DNA from: Aminicenans sp964648465
GTDB taxonomy: Bacteria; Acidobacteriota; Aminicenantia; Aminicenantales; Aminicenantaceae
Reading direction: 5' to 3'
DNA length: 64,000 nt
Assembly (NCBI GenBank): GCA_964648465.1
Contig: CAZYMU010000004.1
Span: 37,845-101,844 of the forward strand
Of the stretch, positions 8,856-18,092 are shown in pieces. A program made the translations under genes and the position numbers. Under the pieces are notes generated by a model, which was not told the origin of the DNA, did not search any database, and was given only the letters and a program-made list of their open reading frames with translations. Every line of letters begins with the position of its first letter. Position 1 is the first letter of the stretch.

Positions 8856-10223
8856 CTATTTCCCGATACAAAAATGATTGAATATATCTTCAATTATCTC
8901 ATCCGTACGAATCTCGCCTGTAAGTTGACCCATCAGTTGTATTGTTTTTCGTATTTCTTCTGAATATATTTCCTCGGAGTAGCCATCTTTTAGGAGTTGT
9001 ATAGCTTTAGTCAATAAATTAAAGATGCCCTCAAGAATAAATTTTTGTCTTAGGTGGAGGATAACCTCTTTATTTCTGCTTTGCCCCGGGATAAATATCT
9101 CGTGGATTTTTTCTTTGAGTTTTCCAAGGTTGATTCCCTTTAAGGCAGAAACACTTATAACCGGAAGAGCTTTATTCATCTCTTTGATTTTTTTTATATC
9201 TATTTTCACTGGAAGGTCGATTTTGTTTAACAAGAGGAGCATTTTTTTATTTTTAAATTTTTTAATTAATTCGAAGTCCTCTGCAGTCTCTTTCTGAGAA
9301 GCATCAATCATAAGAAGAATCCCATTGGCCTCAGATGCTAATTTTTTACTTCTCTTCATAGCTTCTTCTTCAATTGGGTGAGCAGCATTATCCAGGCCTG
9401 CCATATCAATCAGGTTGAAAAATGAGTCCTTTATTTTTATTTTTTCCTGTATGTAGTCCCTTGTTGTCCCAGGATTCGGATTTACTATAGCTCTTTGTTT
9501 TTCAAGAAGAGAATTAAATAATGTTGACTTTCCGACATTTGTTCTCCCTGTGATAGCTAAATTCAGGCCTTTCATAAGACTTTTCCCAAGATCGTAGCTA
9601 TCAGTAAGTTGCCTGACGGCAAATATTGTCTTTTCTATTGTCTTGGTGATTTGTTTTGAAGATATTTTCAGGCCATCTTCAGGAAATTCAATGCTGGCTT
9701 CGATTTGAGACAAGAGATGGATAATCTTACTACGAACTGAATATACCCTTTTTGAAAGTCCTCCTTCCAGCTGGTGAAAGGATATTATTGCCTGTCTCAA
9801 TGTAGAGGCCTTAATAATATCATTAACTGCTTCTGCCTGGAGGAGGTCAATTCTTCCATTAAGATAAGCTCGGAGAGTGAACTCTCCAGGCCTGGCATGC
9901 CTCGCTCCTTCTTTTATTCCCAGACGGACTACTTCTCCAAGAATTAAAGGGCTTCCATGACAGCTAATCTCCACGACATCTTCTGATGTATAACTATGAG
10001 GGCCCTTAAAATAAGTCATATAAGCTTTTTCAAAATATTCTTTCTCGCCAGGATTATAAATGATTCCAAGCATTGGACGTCTAATTGGAATTTTTATGCT
10101 GTTTTTGTTAGGTTTGAATATTTTTTTTGCAATATTAAGTGACCTTTCTCCACTCAGACGTACAATCCCCAACGCACCCTGACCAAGAGGAGTTGAAATA
10201 GCAATAATCGTGTCTGAAAACAT
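8856..10223 (-). CDS. mnmE: tRNA modification GTPase MnmE (TrmE)
   Basis: 455 residues with the full MnmE layout: N-terminal folate-binding domain (about 1-120), a helical domain interrupted by a G domain with GRTNVGKS (226-233), TTRD (about 253), DMAGL (about 273) and NKID (about 333), and the C-terminal CIGK containing the conserved catalytic Cys. It works with MnmG on wobble uridines. jag lies 125 bp upstream. Confidence 0.96.
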   Translation of the reverse strand: MFSDTIIAISTPLGQGALGIVRLSGERSLNIAKKIFKPNKNSIKIPIRRPMLGIIYNPGEKEYFEKAYMTYFKGPHSYTSEDVVEISCHGSPLILGEVVRLGIKEGARHARPGEFTLRAYLNGRIDLLQAEAVNDIIKASTLRQAIISFHQLEGGLSKRVYSVRSKIIHLLSQIEASIEFPEDGLKISSKQITKTIEKTIFAVRQLTDSYDLGKSLMKGLNLAITGRTNVGKSTLFNSLLEKQRAIVNPNPGTTRDYIQEKIKIKDSFFNLIDMAGLDNAAHPIEEEAMKRSKKLASEANGILLMIDASQKETAEDFELIKKFKNKKMLLLLNKIDLPVKIDIKKIKEMNKALPVISVSALKGINLGKLKEKIHEIFIPGQSRNKEVILHLRQKFILEGIFNLLTKAIQLLKDGYSEEIYSEEIRKTIQLMGQLTGEIRTDEIIEDIFNHFCIGK

Positions 10224-10348
10224 TCTTATATATTAAACTGTGAAATATAAAACGTAAAGAAAAAATGGATCTAGAAAAATACAGAGAATACTCGGATTGA
10301 ATTATAATATTCTATATTAACAATAAAAACGATATATTGAGTAGTATG

Positions 10349-10972
10349 CTATTCTTTTTCATGGAAAATCCTTATTTTCTTCATAAAGCCATCACCGATA
10401 CTTTCTGTTGTGATTCCCGGAAATTGATTAATGGCAACATGAACAATCCGTCTCTCATAGGGATTCATCAAATCCAGGATCTCGTTTCGACCGGATTTTT
10501 GTACTTGGTTCGCAATATTTTGGACATAATCTTTCAATTCGCGTTCTTTCCGCTGTCTGAAAAAGTCGCAGTCAGTCTGAACTTTTTTCGTAGAAACTTT
10601 GTTGAGAATGTGCTGAAATGATATAAGAAGCAAACCGTCTTTCCAAAGTAGCAAGTGTTTATCTTCACCATCGAAAATAATATAAATCATATCGTTTTTT
10701 TTCTTTGTGTAGTAATTGATATCAAGTGGATAGAGGGCAAGTAGTTTATCAAGGAAGTCTGTAACAGCTAATTCTCCTGACCTTTTTTTTGGCCAAGTAC
10801 GGATAACGATTTCTTTGCTACCGATCCCGAATAGTTTAGTTTTTTCTGCAACAACCTCATAGTTAATCTGGTCACGGGTAAGTTTTAAAACATGCTCGGC
10901 AAGACTAATCGCATCTTCCAGATTCCTTCCCTTGAATTCTTGTTCTAAATCATTTTTTTCGTTTTTTTCCAT
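10349..10972 (-). CDS. jag: Jag/KhpB (EloR)-type RNA-binding protein, KH and R3H domains
   Basis: 207 residues. A Jag-N region near the start (GRNLEDAISLAEHVL...FGIGSKE), a KH domain in the middle and a C-terminal R3H domain with NPYERRIVHVAI and TTESIGDG. Proteins of this family bind RNA and influence cell division and envelope synthesis in Gram-positives. The gene overlaps the yidC end by 23 bp and has GAGGG before its ATG. The place after yidC is conserved across bacteria. Confidence 0.9.
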   Translation of the reverse strand: MEKNEKNDLEQEFKGRNLEDAISLAEHVLKLTRDQINYEVVAEKTKLFGIGSKEIVIRTWPKKRSGELAVTDFLDKLLALYPLDINYYTKKKNDMIYIIFDGEDKHLLLWKDGLLLISFQHILNKVSTKKVQTDCDFFRQRKERELKDYVQNIANQVQKSGRNEILDLMNPYERRIVHVAINQFPGITTESIGDGFMKKIRIFHEKE

Positions 10973-12605
10973 GAGGAACCCTCTTTTTTTTATGTAAGTA
11001 ACGATTCATGATGTATTGTTGTCCGATTTGTAGAATATTGTTTGTCAGCCAGTAAAGAACAAGACCGCTTTGAAAGTTCATGAAAAAGATAGTCATAATT
11101 ACCGGCATGATAAGCATCATTTTTTGCTGGGTAGGTTCAGCAGATGTAGGAGTCATCTTTTGACTGATAAATTGTGTTATCCCCATTAATATTGGAGTCA
11201 CATAATATGGATCTTTAATTGAAAGGTCTTTTATCCAAAAGATAAAAGGACTTTGTCTAAATTCAACAGCGATTATAAGGAGCCTGAAAAAACCCCAGAA
11301 AATAGGGAGCTGAATCAACATGGGCAGGCAACCTCCAGCAGGGTTTATGCCATGTTCCTTATAAATCTTCATCATCTCTTCATTCATTTTGCGGCGTTGG
11401 GCAATGTCTTGTTTGGCTTTTTTATGTTTGGCTCGAAGAGCTTTTATTTTAGGCTGTATTTCCTGCATTTTTGCCATTGATTTTGTGCTGCTGTAAGTCA
11501 GAGGGAAACATATGATTTTAATTATAATTGTCAGGATGATAATGCAAAATCCCCAGTTGGGGAATACTTTATGGGTAGATTTAATCGCTTTGTAAAGAAA
11601 CTCAGCTATAAATCCGAAGAGGCCAAATCTTATTATCTTTTTTGTTTCATGGCCAAATGTATTCAGAGTGTCGAATTGTTTGGGGCCGATAAAGGCTTTC
11701 TCAGCGCTGCTTACATAGAGAAAAAAATATGGGGCCTGGTTCTTTTCCTCCCTCAGGAAAGTAGCACTCCCCTCTTGGGGAGAGGTAAGAAACAGTGCTG
11801 TAAAATACTGGTCCTCATAACCTACCCACTGAATATGATAATGAGTATTTTCTCCAGGATTATCAGCATTGTATTTTCTTTCTTCTTGATGCAAGACCTT
11901 TTTACCTGAATATACTGCTATTCCTCTTGTCCTTCCAAATCGCTGTTTTTGGGCTACTGCTGAAGGGTTGCCAATGCTAGGCCCCCAGATAATGTTAGGT
12001 TCGATTTTCTGGCCATTTTTCCAGACCTCTATGTTGATATCAACATCATATTCGCCATCTTTGAATGTAAAGGTTTTTTCGACTCTGTTTCCTTTCCCGT
12101 CAGCATACTGGAAATGCAGTTCTTCTCTCCGCCCTTCTCTCAAATCCAATGTCTTCCTTGAAGATTTATAGAAGGCTTTGTTAATTACATCATCAAAGAA
12201 AGAATCACCCGTGCTCAATAAAAACGGATATTTATCTATTTCTTCAGAATGGGCAGAAATGAGTTCCAGGTCTTCCTTGTCATCATCTTTAAATTCTTTT
12301 AATTTCCAGCTCTTTAACAAGGCCCCTTTATTACTCCATACAGCTCGATATAATGACGTATCAACAACAATTTGTTTTTCGATTTGCTCATAGACAGGTT
12401 GAAAGTCAATCTTTTCCGCACTTTTTATGGTCTCGGGAGATTTCACGCCTTCTTTTTGGAGAGAGCTTGCCTCAGATTTTTGTTCAATCTCTATTGCAGG
12501 CTTTGAAATCGGTTCTGGCGGAGGTTCTTTCTTAAAGAAAATAGCCTGCCATAGAAATAAGACCAAGAAAGAGAGGACAATAGCTAATAATAATCTTTTT
12601 TCCAT
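10950..12605 (-). CDS. yidC: Membrane protein insertase YidC
   Basis: 551 residues from the ATG at 12605 (AGGAT ribosome-binding site); an upstream in-frame start would overlap yidD. An N-terminal membrane anchor (about 3-20), a large periplasmic beta domain typical of Gram-negative YidC (about 60-310), then the conserved insertase core with INPAGGCLPMLIQLPIFWGF and further membrane helices, ending in a basic tail. It inserts and folds inner-membrane proteins with or without Sec. Confidence 0.95.
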   Translation of the reverse strand: MEKRLLLAIVLSFLVLFLWQAIFFKKEPPPEPISKPAIEIEQKSEASSLQKEGVKSPETIKSAEKIDFQPVYEQIEKQIVVDTSLYRAVWSNKGALLKSWKLKEFKDDDKEDLELISAHSEEIDKYPFLLSTGDSFFDDVINKAFYKSSRKTLDLREGRREELHFQYADGKGNRVEKTFTFKDGEYDVDINIEVWKNGQKIEPNIIWGPSIGNPSAVAQKQRFGRTRGIAVYSGKKVLHQEERKYNADNPGENTHYHIQWVGYEDQYFTALFLTSPQEGSATFLREEKNQAPYFFLYVSSAEKAFIGPKQFDTLNTFGHETKKIIRFGLFGFIAEFLYKAIKSTHKVFPNWGFCIIILTIIIKIICFPLTYSSTKSMAKMQEIQPKIKALRAKHKKAKQDIAQRRKMNEEMMKIYKEHGINPAGGCLPMLIQLPIFWGFFRLLIIAVEFRQSPFIFWIKDLSIKDPYYVTPILMGITQFISQKMTPTSAEPTQQKMMLIMPVIMTIFFMNFQSGLVLYWLTNNILQIGQQYIMNRYLHKKKRVPHGKKRKK

Positions 12606-12616
12606 TTTTAAATCCT

Positions 12617-12841
12617 TTATGGAACAGGATCGACTCCTCCAGGGTGAAGCGGATGGCATTTAAGGAGCCTTTTTGTTCCTAGAAATATTCCCTTGATCAG
12701 GCCGTACTTTTTTATTACTTCATAAGTATATATTGAACATGAAGGATAAAAACGGCAGTGGTTGCCAATAAGAGGAGAGATTAAGGATTTATAGCTTCTT
12801 ATTAAGAATAAAGCAATATTTTTCATTAAGTTTGATTTCAC
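12617..12841 (-). CDS. yidD: Membrane protein insertion efficiency factor YidD
   Basis: 74 residues with the family core CRFYPSCSIYTYEVIKKYG and the C-terminal HPLHPGGVDPVP. YidD is a small membrane-associated protein encoded between rnpA and yidC in most bacteria and assists insertion. It lies 11 bp before yidC. A 98-bp gap holding a repeat separates it from rnpA, where many genomes have an overlap. Confidence 0.94.
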   Translation of the reverse strand: MKSNLMKNIALFLIRSYKSLISPLIGNHCRFYPSCSIYTYEVIKKYGLIKGIFLGTKRLLKCHPLHPGGVDPVP

Positions 12842-12848
12842 TAACTAT

Positions 12849-12958
12849 TCTGAATCATTCATAAGCCAACCAGATCTATTACGACCTAGGCTACTCCGAG
12901 GTTGATATGATTTTAATTGTTTCATTGTCTCGGCAATTTTTATGAATAATTCAGGCTA
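12849..12958. repeat. Small palindromic-ended repeat in the rnpA-yidD gap
   Basis: The gap has near-matching inverted ends: TCTGAATCATTCATAA (12849-12864) and TTATGAATAATTCAGG (12940-12955), 14 of 16 positions complementary. The right part (12915-12958) matches 27206-27248 at about 38 of 44 positions. The rnpA stop and its last four codons (LNYS) lie within the right end. This points to a REP-like or small mobile unit inserted at the rnpA 3' end. Confidence 0.55.
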
Positions 12959-13290
12959 ATTGATTTTACAGCATTGATGTAATCTTCTTGAAGATTAAGC
13001 CATGATGCTTCCTGAATCTCTTTTTTTACAATAATGATAATATCCATAGGGTTATTAAAGAATTCTTTATTGCTCCGGAATAAATTCCTTATCCATCTCT
13101 TTATTTTATTTCTCTGAACCGAATTGCCTGTTTTCTTGCTAACGACTACACCCATTCTGGAAAAACTTAACTTATTAGAGAGATAAATAAGCGTAAAATA
13201 TCTTCCTCTAAAACGTTTGCCTTTTTTATAAAGAAATAAAAAATCTTCCTTTTTTCTTATCCTCTCTTGAGGGTTAAGAGTTTCAGACAT
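12940..13290 (-). CDS. rnpA: Ribonuclease P protein component
   Basis: 116 residues from the ATG that overlaps the rpmH stop (TGATG). Family features: RIRKKEDFLFLYKKGKRFRG, then the RNR box equivalent VQRNKIKRWIRNLFR. It is the protein cofactor for tRNA 5' maturation. The C-terminal residues coincide with a repeat end, so the tail may have been replaced by repeat sequence. Confidence 0.93.
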   Translation of the reverse strand: MSETLNPQERIRKKEDFLFLYKKGKRFRGRYFTLIYLSNKLSFSRMGVVVSKKTGNSVQRNKIKRWIRNLFRSNKEFFNNPMDIIIIVKKEIQEASWLNLQEDYINAVKSISLNYS

Positions 13291-13424
13291 CAAACGGAAA
13301 GTTTTTTTCTGCCTTTTTGTCTTCTATTCTTAATGACATTCTGGCCGCCATTAGTCTTCATGCGGACTAGGAAGCCATGATTTTTATGTCTTCTTCTTCT
13401 GTTTGGTTGAAATGTCCTTTTCAT
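13290..13424 (-). CDS. rpmH: 50S ribosomal protein L34
   Basis: 44 residues read from the ATG at 13424; it begins MKRTFQPNRRRRHK and contains GFLVRMKT and NRRQKGRKKLSV, the standard L34 sequence. It heads the rpmH-rnpA-yidD-yidC-jag run. dnaA, often divergent from rpmH, is not present upstream; a repeat occupies that space instead. Confidence 0.97.
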   Translation of the reverse strand: MKRTFQPNRRRRHKNHGFLVRMKTNGGQNVIKNRRQKGRKKLSV

Positions 13425-13486
13425 TTTTTTATCTTTGAGTAAAATATGTTAATAAACTTGTAGACTTCTGTCAAGCTGGAAAATAA

Positions 13487-13825
13487 GGTTCATCGCAATA
13501 ATAGATACCTGATTAGAAGACAAGAGGAAGAGGAGCGAATGAATTTGATGGCATGTCTGCGCTCCACTAAGATTTTTAACGCCATTTCTTCCCCGATCTT
13601 CTCGGCTCTGCTGGAACTCCGCATGTTTATCTTAAGCACCGCCACAATGTCCGCGAGCCACCATTAACACCGCTATATTGATTCTACAGTGCTCACACAT
13701 CCATCAGGCCCGACTTAGCGTCGGATTCCCTCGAAGATCGACTCATAAAGACTAAATCTTTTAATGTTGCTTCCTCCATACTCTCAAATTCATTTGTTTA
13801 CATGCATTTTATCTGACTCCATTGA
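13487..13825 (-). mobile_element. Truncated copy A of a MITE-like repeat (upstream of rpmH)
   Basis: About 340 bp match, inverted, the complete element at 51942-52307, with about 90% identity by eye. The left end carries the terminal repeat GGTTCATCGCAATAATAG. The right end loses similarity near 13825, so one terminal inverted repeat is missing. It fills most of the 499-bp gap between rpmH and carD. Two mini-ORFs are conserved with the other copy (13693-13779 and 13490-13624, minus strand). No transposase is encoded. Confidence 0.85.
13693..13779 (-). other. Mini-ORF 1 in repeat copy A (28 codons)
   Basis: ATG to TGA encodes a 28-residue peptide starting MEEATLKDL and ending SGLMDV. Copy B encodes the same peptide except one Ala/Val change, and three further differences are synonymous. 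It may be a translated peptide or a by-product of structural conservation; there is no known family. Confidence 0.3.
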
Positions 13826-13886
13826 AAAAAAACGTAAGCTCAACGTTTGCTATGGAGAGGGGTAAACAACCTTGTCCATCCTGAAT

Positions 13887-13915
13887 TTGACTATTATTTC
13901 ATAATTCATTATAAT
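13887..13915 (+). promoter_or_regulatory. Sigma-70-type promoter of carD
   Basis: TTGACT (13887-13892), a 17-bp spacer and TATAAT (13910-13915), close to the consensus. The expected transcription start falls about 13921-13923, next to the carD ATG at 13924, so the transcript may have almost no leader. Confidence 0.65.
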
Positions 13916-13923
13916 AAGGAAAA

Positions 13924-14442
13924 ATGAATTTATTTAAGATTGGAGATAAAATAATTTATCCCAATCAAGGAATTGGGGTTATAGAAGATATAAAACAAGA
14001 AAATTATTTTGGAGAAAGTTTTAATCTCTATCATGTAAGAATTATTTCTAATAACACATTGGTCTTAATCCCTTCTTCTAACACAGAAGAAATAGGAATC
14101 CGAAAGCCAGTTTCAGAAGACAATATTGAAAAAGTTTTTAATTTCATGAGAAGTGGGCTCGTTGATGTTGCTATGAACTGGAAAGGAAGATATAAAGGAT
14201 ATCTTGAGCTTATGAGAAGCGGACATATCCTTGATATAGCATTAGTCTTGAAGAGCCTTTATTACCTGAGTTTAATCAAGCCTCTTTCTTTTAGAGAGAA
14301 AAAAATGATGGAAAAAGCAAAAGATCTTGTGGTTTCAGAGATTTCTGAAGTATCCTGTATTCCGTGTTCTAATATAGAAAAAAGAGTTTTTGATAGTTTA
14401 TCCTTATGCTTTGAAAATGTTCCCAGCCAAGTAGATACTTGA
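13924..14442 (+). CDS. CarD/CdnL-type transcriptional regulator
   Basis: 172 residues. The N-terminal Tudor-like RNA polymerase-interaction domain starts FKIGDKIIYPNQGIGVIEDI, the hallmark of CarD/CdnL/TRCF proteins; the C-terminal half is helical, with LSFREKKMMEKAKDLVVSEIS. Such proteins bind RNA polymerase beta and stabilise open complexes at housekeeping promoters. A near-consensus promoter lies directly upstream. Followed after 10 bp by the CBS/CorC gene. Confidence 0.88.
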   Translation: MNLFKIGDKIIYPNQGIGVIEDIKQENYFGESFNLYHVRIISNNTLVLIPSSNTEEIGIRKPVSEDNIEKVFNFMRSGLVDVAMNWKGRYKGYLELMRSGHILDIALVLKSLYYLSLIKPLSFREKKMMEKAKDLVVSEISEVSCIPCSNIEKRVFDSLSLCFENVPSQVDT

Positions 14443-14452
14443 TTTTCAAATT

Positions 14453-15730
14453 ATGCTATTTCCTGCCATTCTTCTTTTTTTCCTGTTTCTTCTGTTAAGC
14501 GCATTTTTTTCCTCTTCGGAGACAGCGTTTGTAGCAGCTAATCCTTACAGAATTGATTATTTAGAAAAGAAAGGTTCCAAAAGCGCGAAGTTAGTCAGGA
14601 GAATGCTCAGAAGAGTGGATGACCTGCTCGCCACTATTCTCATCGGTAATACTCTGGTTAACACCGCAGCGGCCTCAATAGCCACTTTTATCTTTGTCTC
14701 CTTCATGCCTTCTAATAAAAACCAGGCTGTTGTTCTGGCTACAGTAGTAACAACTTTCCTGATTCTCGTTTTTTCCGAGATCACACCAAAGACATATGCT
14801 GCTTATAATCCTGTTAAGCTTTCGTTTTTGTTCGTACAGCCAGTAAGATTCTTTATTGCGATTTTTTATCCCCTTGTAAAGATATTTACCTTAGTAACAC
14901 GCTTGATATTTCCATCACAAAGAAAAACGGCCGGGAGATATCCATCTCTTAATGAAGAGGAGATAAAAGTTTTGTTCTCAATGGGAGTCAAAGGTATGTC
15001 TTCTCTCCGTAAAAAGATGATTTCAGGGGTTCTCGAGATCGGGTCTCGCCCAATCAGAGAAATTATGGTTCCCCGCCCCAAAGTCGTGGCGATTGAGATA
15101 GAATCGTTACCAGGACAAATACACGATCTAATTCGCACCGCCGGATTCTCTAGATTCCCCGTCTATAAAGGCTGCTTGGACAATGTCAAAGGGATCATCC
15201 ATGCAAAAGATATTATTCCCTATCTTATTGATAATAATGAAATTAACATAAAAGAGCTCTTAAGGAAATCTCTTTTTGTGCCGGAATCGGCTTCTCTAGA
15301 AAATGTCTTGATTCAAATGCAGGAGAGTGCAACTCAGCTGGTTTTTGTAGTGGATGAATTCGGTAATATGGAGGGGATAGTAACTCTTGAGGATATAATT
15401 GAAGAGATAGTTGGAGAAATCCAGGATGAGTATGATGCCAAACAAGAAAAACTGATTATTAAGGCAAATGAAAATATCTATTTTGTAAGAGGGAATACTG
15501 CAATTAAAGAAGTTAATCAGGAGATCCCCATCGATATCCCCGTGACAGGGGAATACACAACATTGGCCGGGTTTTATCTTAACGAATTTGGTAAAATACC
15601 TAAGGATGGAGATGTTTTAGAGTACAAGGGACACAGCTTTGAAGTAAAAAAAATGAGAAAGCGGCATATCGAGTTAATCAAGATTGTTTTAAAACAAAAA
15701 GACTATAATGAGAATAATCGCAAAAAATAA
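14453..15730 (+). CDS. CNNM/HlyC-CorC family membrane protein (DUF21, CBS pair, CorC domain)
   Basis: 425 residues. An N-terminal DUF21 membrane domain with several transmembrane helices (about 1-150), a CBS pair (about 200-310; REIMVPRPKVVAIE, FVVDEFGNMEGIVTLEDIIEEIVGEIQDE) and a C-terminal transporter-associated HlyC/CorC domain (about 335-415). Often annotated as hemolysin, the family is linked to magnesium or cobalt export; substrate unknown here. Its end overlaps smpB by 23 bp. Confidence 0.9.
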   Translation: MLFPAILLFFLFLLLSAFFSSSETAFVAANPYRIDYLEKKGSKSAKLVRRMLRRVDDLLATILIGNTLVNTAAASIATFIFVSFMPSNKNQAVVLATVVTTFLILVFSEITPKTYAAYNPVKLSFLFVQPVRFFIAIFYPLVKIFTLVTRLIFPSQRKTAGRYPSLNEEEIKVLFSMGVKGMSSLRKKMISGVLEIGSRPIREIMVPRPKVVAIEIESLPGQIHDLIRTAGFSRFPVYKGCLDNVKGIIHAKDIIPYLIDNNEINIKELLRKSLFVPESASLENVLIQMQESATQLVFVVDEFGNMEGIVTLEDIIEEIVGEIQDEYDAKQEKLIIKANENIYFVRGNTAIKEVNQEIPIDIPVTGEYTTLAGFYLNEFGKIPKDGDVLEYKGHSFEVKKMRKRHIELIKIVLKQKDYNENNRKK

Positions 15731-16157
15731 AAAGGCCTTTTTTAACTACGAAATACTGGAAAAGCATGAAACCGGGATTTCCCTGCTTGGGAGCGAGGTT
15801 AAATCCATCAGAGAAGGGCGAATAAGTTTGAAAGAAAGCTATGCAGAAATCAAAAGAGGGGAAATTTTTCTTATTAATTGCCATATTAACCCCTATGAAG
15901 CCGCAAACAGGTTTAATCATGACCCCCTAAGAGAAAGAAAGCTACTGCTTCATCGCAGGGAAATAAAACGTCTGACAGGAAAAGTAAAAGAAAAAGGTCT
16001 GACTCTTATTCCAACGAAAGTTTTTATTAGCAATCAAGGAAACGTGAAAGTTGAAATATCTCTTGGTAAAGGTAAGAAAGCATATCAAAAGAGAGAGGCC
16101 ATCCGTGAGAGGGATCGAGACAGAGAGATGAGAGCAGAGTTAAAAAACTGGCATTGA
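15708..16157 (+). CDS. smpB: SsrA-binding protein SmpB
   Basis: 149 residues with NKKAFFNYEILEKHETGISLLGSEVKSIREG and the basic C-terminal tail KKAYQKREAIRERDRDRE, standard SmpB. It brings tmRNA to stalled ribosomes. The start lies within the end of the preceding gene. No ssrA gene was recognised in the window. The last 18 bp overlap the convergent oxidase gene. Confidence 0.96.
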   Translation: MRIIAKNKKAFFNYEILEKHETGISLLGSEVKSIREGRISLKESYAEIKRGEIFLINCHINPYEAANRFNHDPLRERKLLLHRREIKRLTGKVKEKGLTLIPTKVFISNQGNVKVEISLGKGKKAYQKREAIRERDRDREMRAELKNWH

Positions 16158-17258
16158 CAGAACCAGGCTGGCAACATATTCTGCAATTGCTGGGGCAGCA
16201 GTCAAGCCCGGGGATTCTATTCCTATAAGATTAATAAAATTTGGAAGCCCTCTTATGGATTCTTCCTTGATAATAAAATCTCTAAATCCGTCACCGTCAC
16301 CATGCTTCCGCCTGGACCTTAGGCCCGCAGTGTCAGGAAAAAGATCTTCTTCATTGATATCATCGAAATAATCTTTTGCAGTTGTGTAGAATTCATGTTT
16401 GTGGTCTGTATCTACTCTGTAGTCAATATTATCAATATAAAAGGAATTAGGCCCTAGCTTCATACCCCCAGCAATATCTATAACGAGATGAATCCCAAGA
16501 CCAAGTTCATCGGGAGGAACTGCATAGATCAATCGGCTTACATCCAGTTTTCTTCGTAGGGAAAAGTATTCACCCTTGCAATATCTGAGACGGTATCCTT
16601 CACTGTCAATATCTATACCGGCCTTAGATGCTATATGGTCTGAAAATAATCCTGCAGCATTTATAACAATCTTGGATAGAAAATGGTAGTTTTCCTTTTT
16701 GATTGTTAAAATATACCCTCTAGACGAAGGCTCTATGTTTGTTACTTCTGAATCGTATACAATAATACCACCCTCCTTCTCGAATTGTTTCACATAAAAA
16801 TTCATAAGTTCATGTGAATTTATTATCCCTGTTGAGGGAGACCATAGTGCGCCAAAACCTTTAACATAGGCTTCTGTCTTATTCAATTCTTTCTTGCTTA
16901 ATATTTCCAAGCCTTCAACTCCATTTTGCTCACCTTGCAATTTCATCCGCTCAATAACTTTCATTTCAGATTCATCACGGGCAATGATTAACTTTCCTGT
17001 TTTGTTAAATCCTATCTGTCTTTTTTCGCATAATCTGTATAGAAGATTGTTGCCTCTTACACACATTTTTGCTTTCAAGGACCCAGTTTTGTAATGCAGC
17101 CCTGAATGAATCACTTCACTATTACGGCTGCTTGCTTCTAGGCCAAAGCTTGTATTTTTTTCTAATATGAACATTTGTTTATTTAGACTTGCAAGTTTGG
17201 CTCCAATAGCGAGTCCTACGACTCCTGCCCCGATAATTGTAATATCAACTTTTTCCAT
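16140..17258 (-). CDS. lhgO: L-2-hydroxyglutarate dehydrogenase/oxidase-like FAD enzyme
   Basis: 372 residues from the ATG at 17258 (AGGAAATAGG upstream); the longer frame adds an unlikely basic N-terminus. The Rossmann FAD motif is IIGAGVVGLAIGAKLA; SSRNSEVIHSGLHY and the C-terminal NLIGIESPGLTAAPAIAEYV are typical of the LhgO branch of the DAO family. It likely oxidises L-2-hydroxyglutarate to 2-oxoglutarate and passes electrons to the membrane. It stands alone between convergent smpB and an orphan response regulator. Confidence 0.85.
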   Translation of the reverse strand: MEKVDITIIGAGVVGLAIGAKLASLNKQMFILEKNTSFGLEASSRNSEVIHSGLHYKTGSLKAKMCVRGNNLLYRLCEKRQIGFNKTGKLIIARDESEMKVIERMKLQGEQNGVEGLEILSKKELNKTEAYVKGFGALWSPSTGIINSHELMNFYVKQFEKEGGIIVYDSEVTNIEPSSRGYILTIKKENYHFLSKIVINAAGLFSDHIASKAGIDIDSEGYRLRYCKGEYFSLRRKLDVSRLIYAVPPDELGLGIHLVIDIAGGMKLGPNSFYIDNIDYRVDTDHKHEFYTTAKDYFDDINEEDLFPDTAGLRSRRKHGDGDGFRDFIIKEESIRGLPNFINLIGIESPGLTAAPAIAEYVASLVLSMPVF

Positions 17259-17449
17259 TGGCCTATTTCCTTTTCTATGTCCAAATTTATTTTTATAGGA
17301 CTGGAAATATTGTATCAATTTTCACAAGGATATTTAACTAAAGTAAGAAAAATAATATATTAAAAATCATAGTGATGTAAGCAAGTCGAGGCTGATTGAG
17401 TACAACTTAACAAGAGATGAAAAGAAACTATTAAGATTCCCTGAATATT

Positions 17450-17845
17450 TTATTTAGTTTCTTTGTCTGTTTCCTCCATATTCAGCAGTTTATATATCCG
17501 GCTAATAACATCTTTTATATCAACTGGCTTTTCCATAAAATCGTCTGCCATGCACTCCATTGCTTCACGCCTGAGAGCGATGCCTTTGTATACAGCAGTC
17601 ATCAATATGACCTTGATGTGATTAAGCTCAGAAGATTCTTTAATTTTCTTGCACAGATCTAATCCATGAATCTTTGGAATCAACATATCGGTGATTAAAA
17701 CATCTGGCTTTTCACGTTTAACTAGTTCATAGCCTTCTGCTCCATCTTTCGCGCTATAAACCCAAAATCCACGCATGATTAATACTTTTTCAAGCATGGC
17801 CAGAGTTACTCTGTCATCGTCAATGATTACAATTTTCTTCTGCAT
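17450..17845 (-). CDS. Single-domain response regulator (CheY-like receiver)
   Basis: 131 residues, one receiver domain only: acidic triad IIDDD (9-11), phospho-acceptor Asp53 in LITDMLIPK, Thr83 and Lys106 in MEKPVD. There is no output domain, so it acts by protein contact. No histidine kinase is nearby, hence an orphan. About 250 bp upstream hold no recognisable gene. Confidence 0.88.
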   Translation of the reverse strand: MQKKIVIIDDDRVTLAMLEKVLIMRGFWVYSAKDGAEGYELVKREKPDVLITDMLIPKIHGLDLCKKIKESSELNHIKVILMTAVYKGIALRREAMECMADDFMEKPVDIKDVISRIYKLLNMEETDKETK

Positions 17846-18092
17846 TTTTTTTCTAACTTTAGCATAAATAATTTTTAACTATTTTTCAAAGAAAATAATT
17901 TTCACAATTTTCTGAAATTCTATCAACTTTATTAAAGCTTTTACTGGCGCTACAGAAGAGAACTATCTCATTTATCTTGTAAAATATGGGCTAGACTAGC
18001 TGCTATTAAGATTGTTTACAATAAAGTCAACTGTACAGTCCGCTTCAATATCACTGCTTGTTCCTGAATGTACTAATGTAACCCTTTTCTAT

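Noticed and set aside
10080..10096. Another CGTCTAA inside mnmE
   Set aside because: No TGGAAGA box at 15 bp and within coding sequence.
13425..13923. Possible replication origin next to rpmH
   Set aside because: No DnaA boxes (TTATCCACA type) or dnaA gene; the space is filled by repeat copy A.
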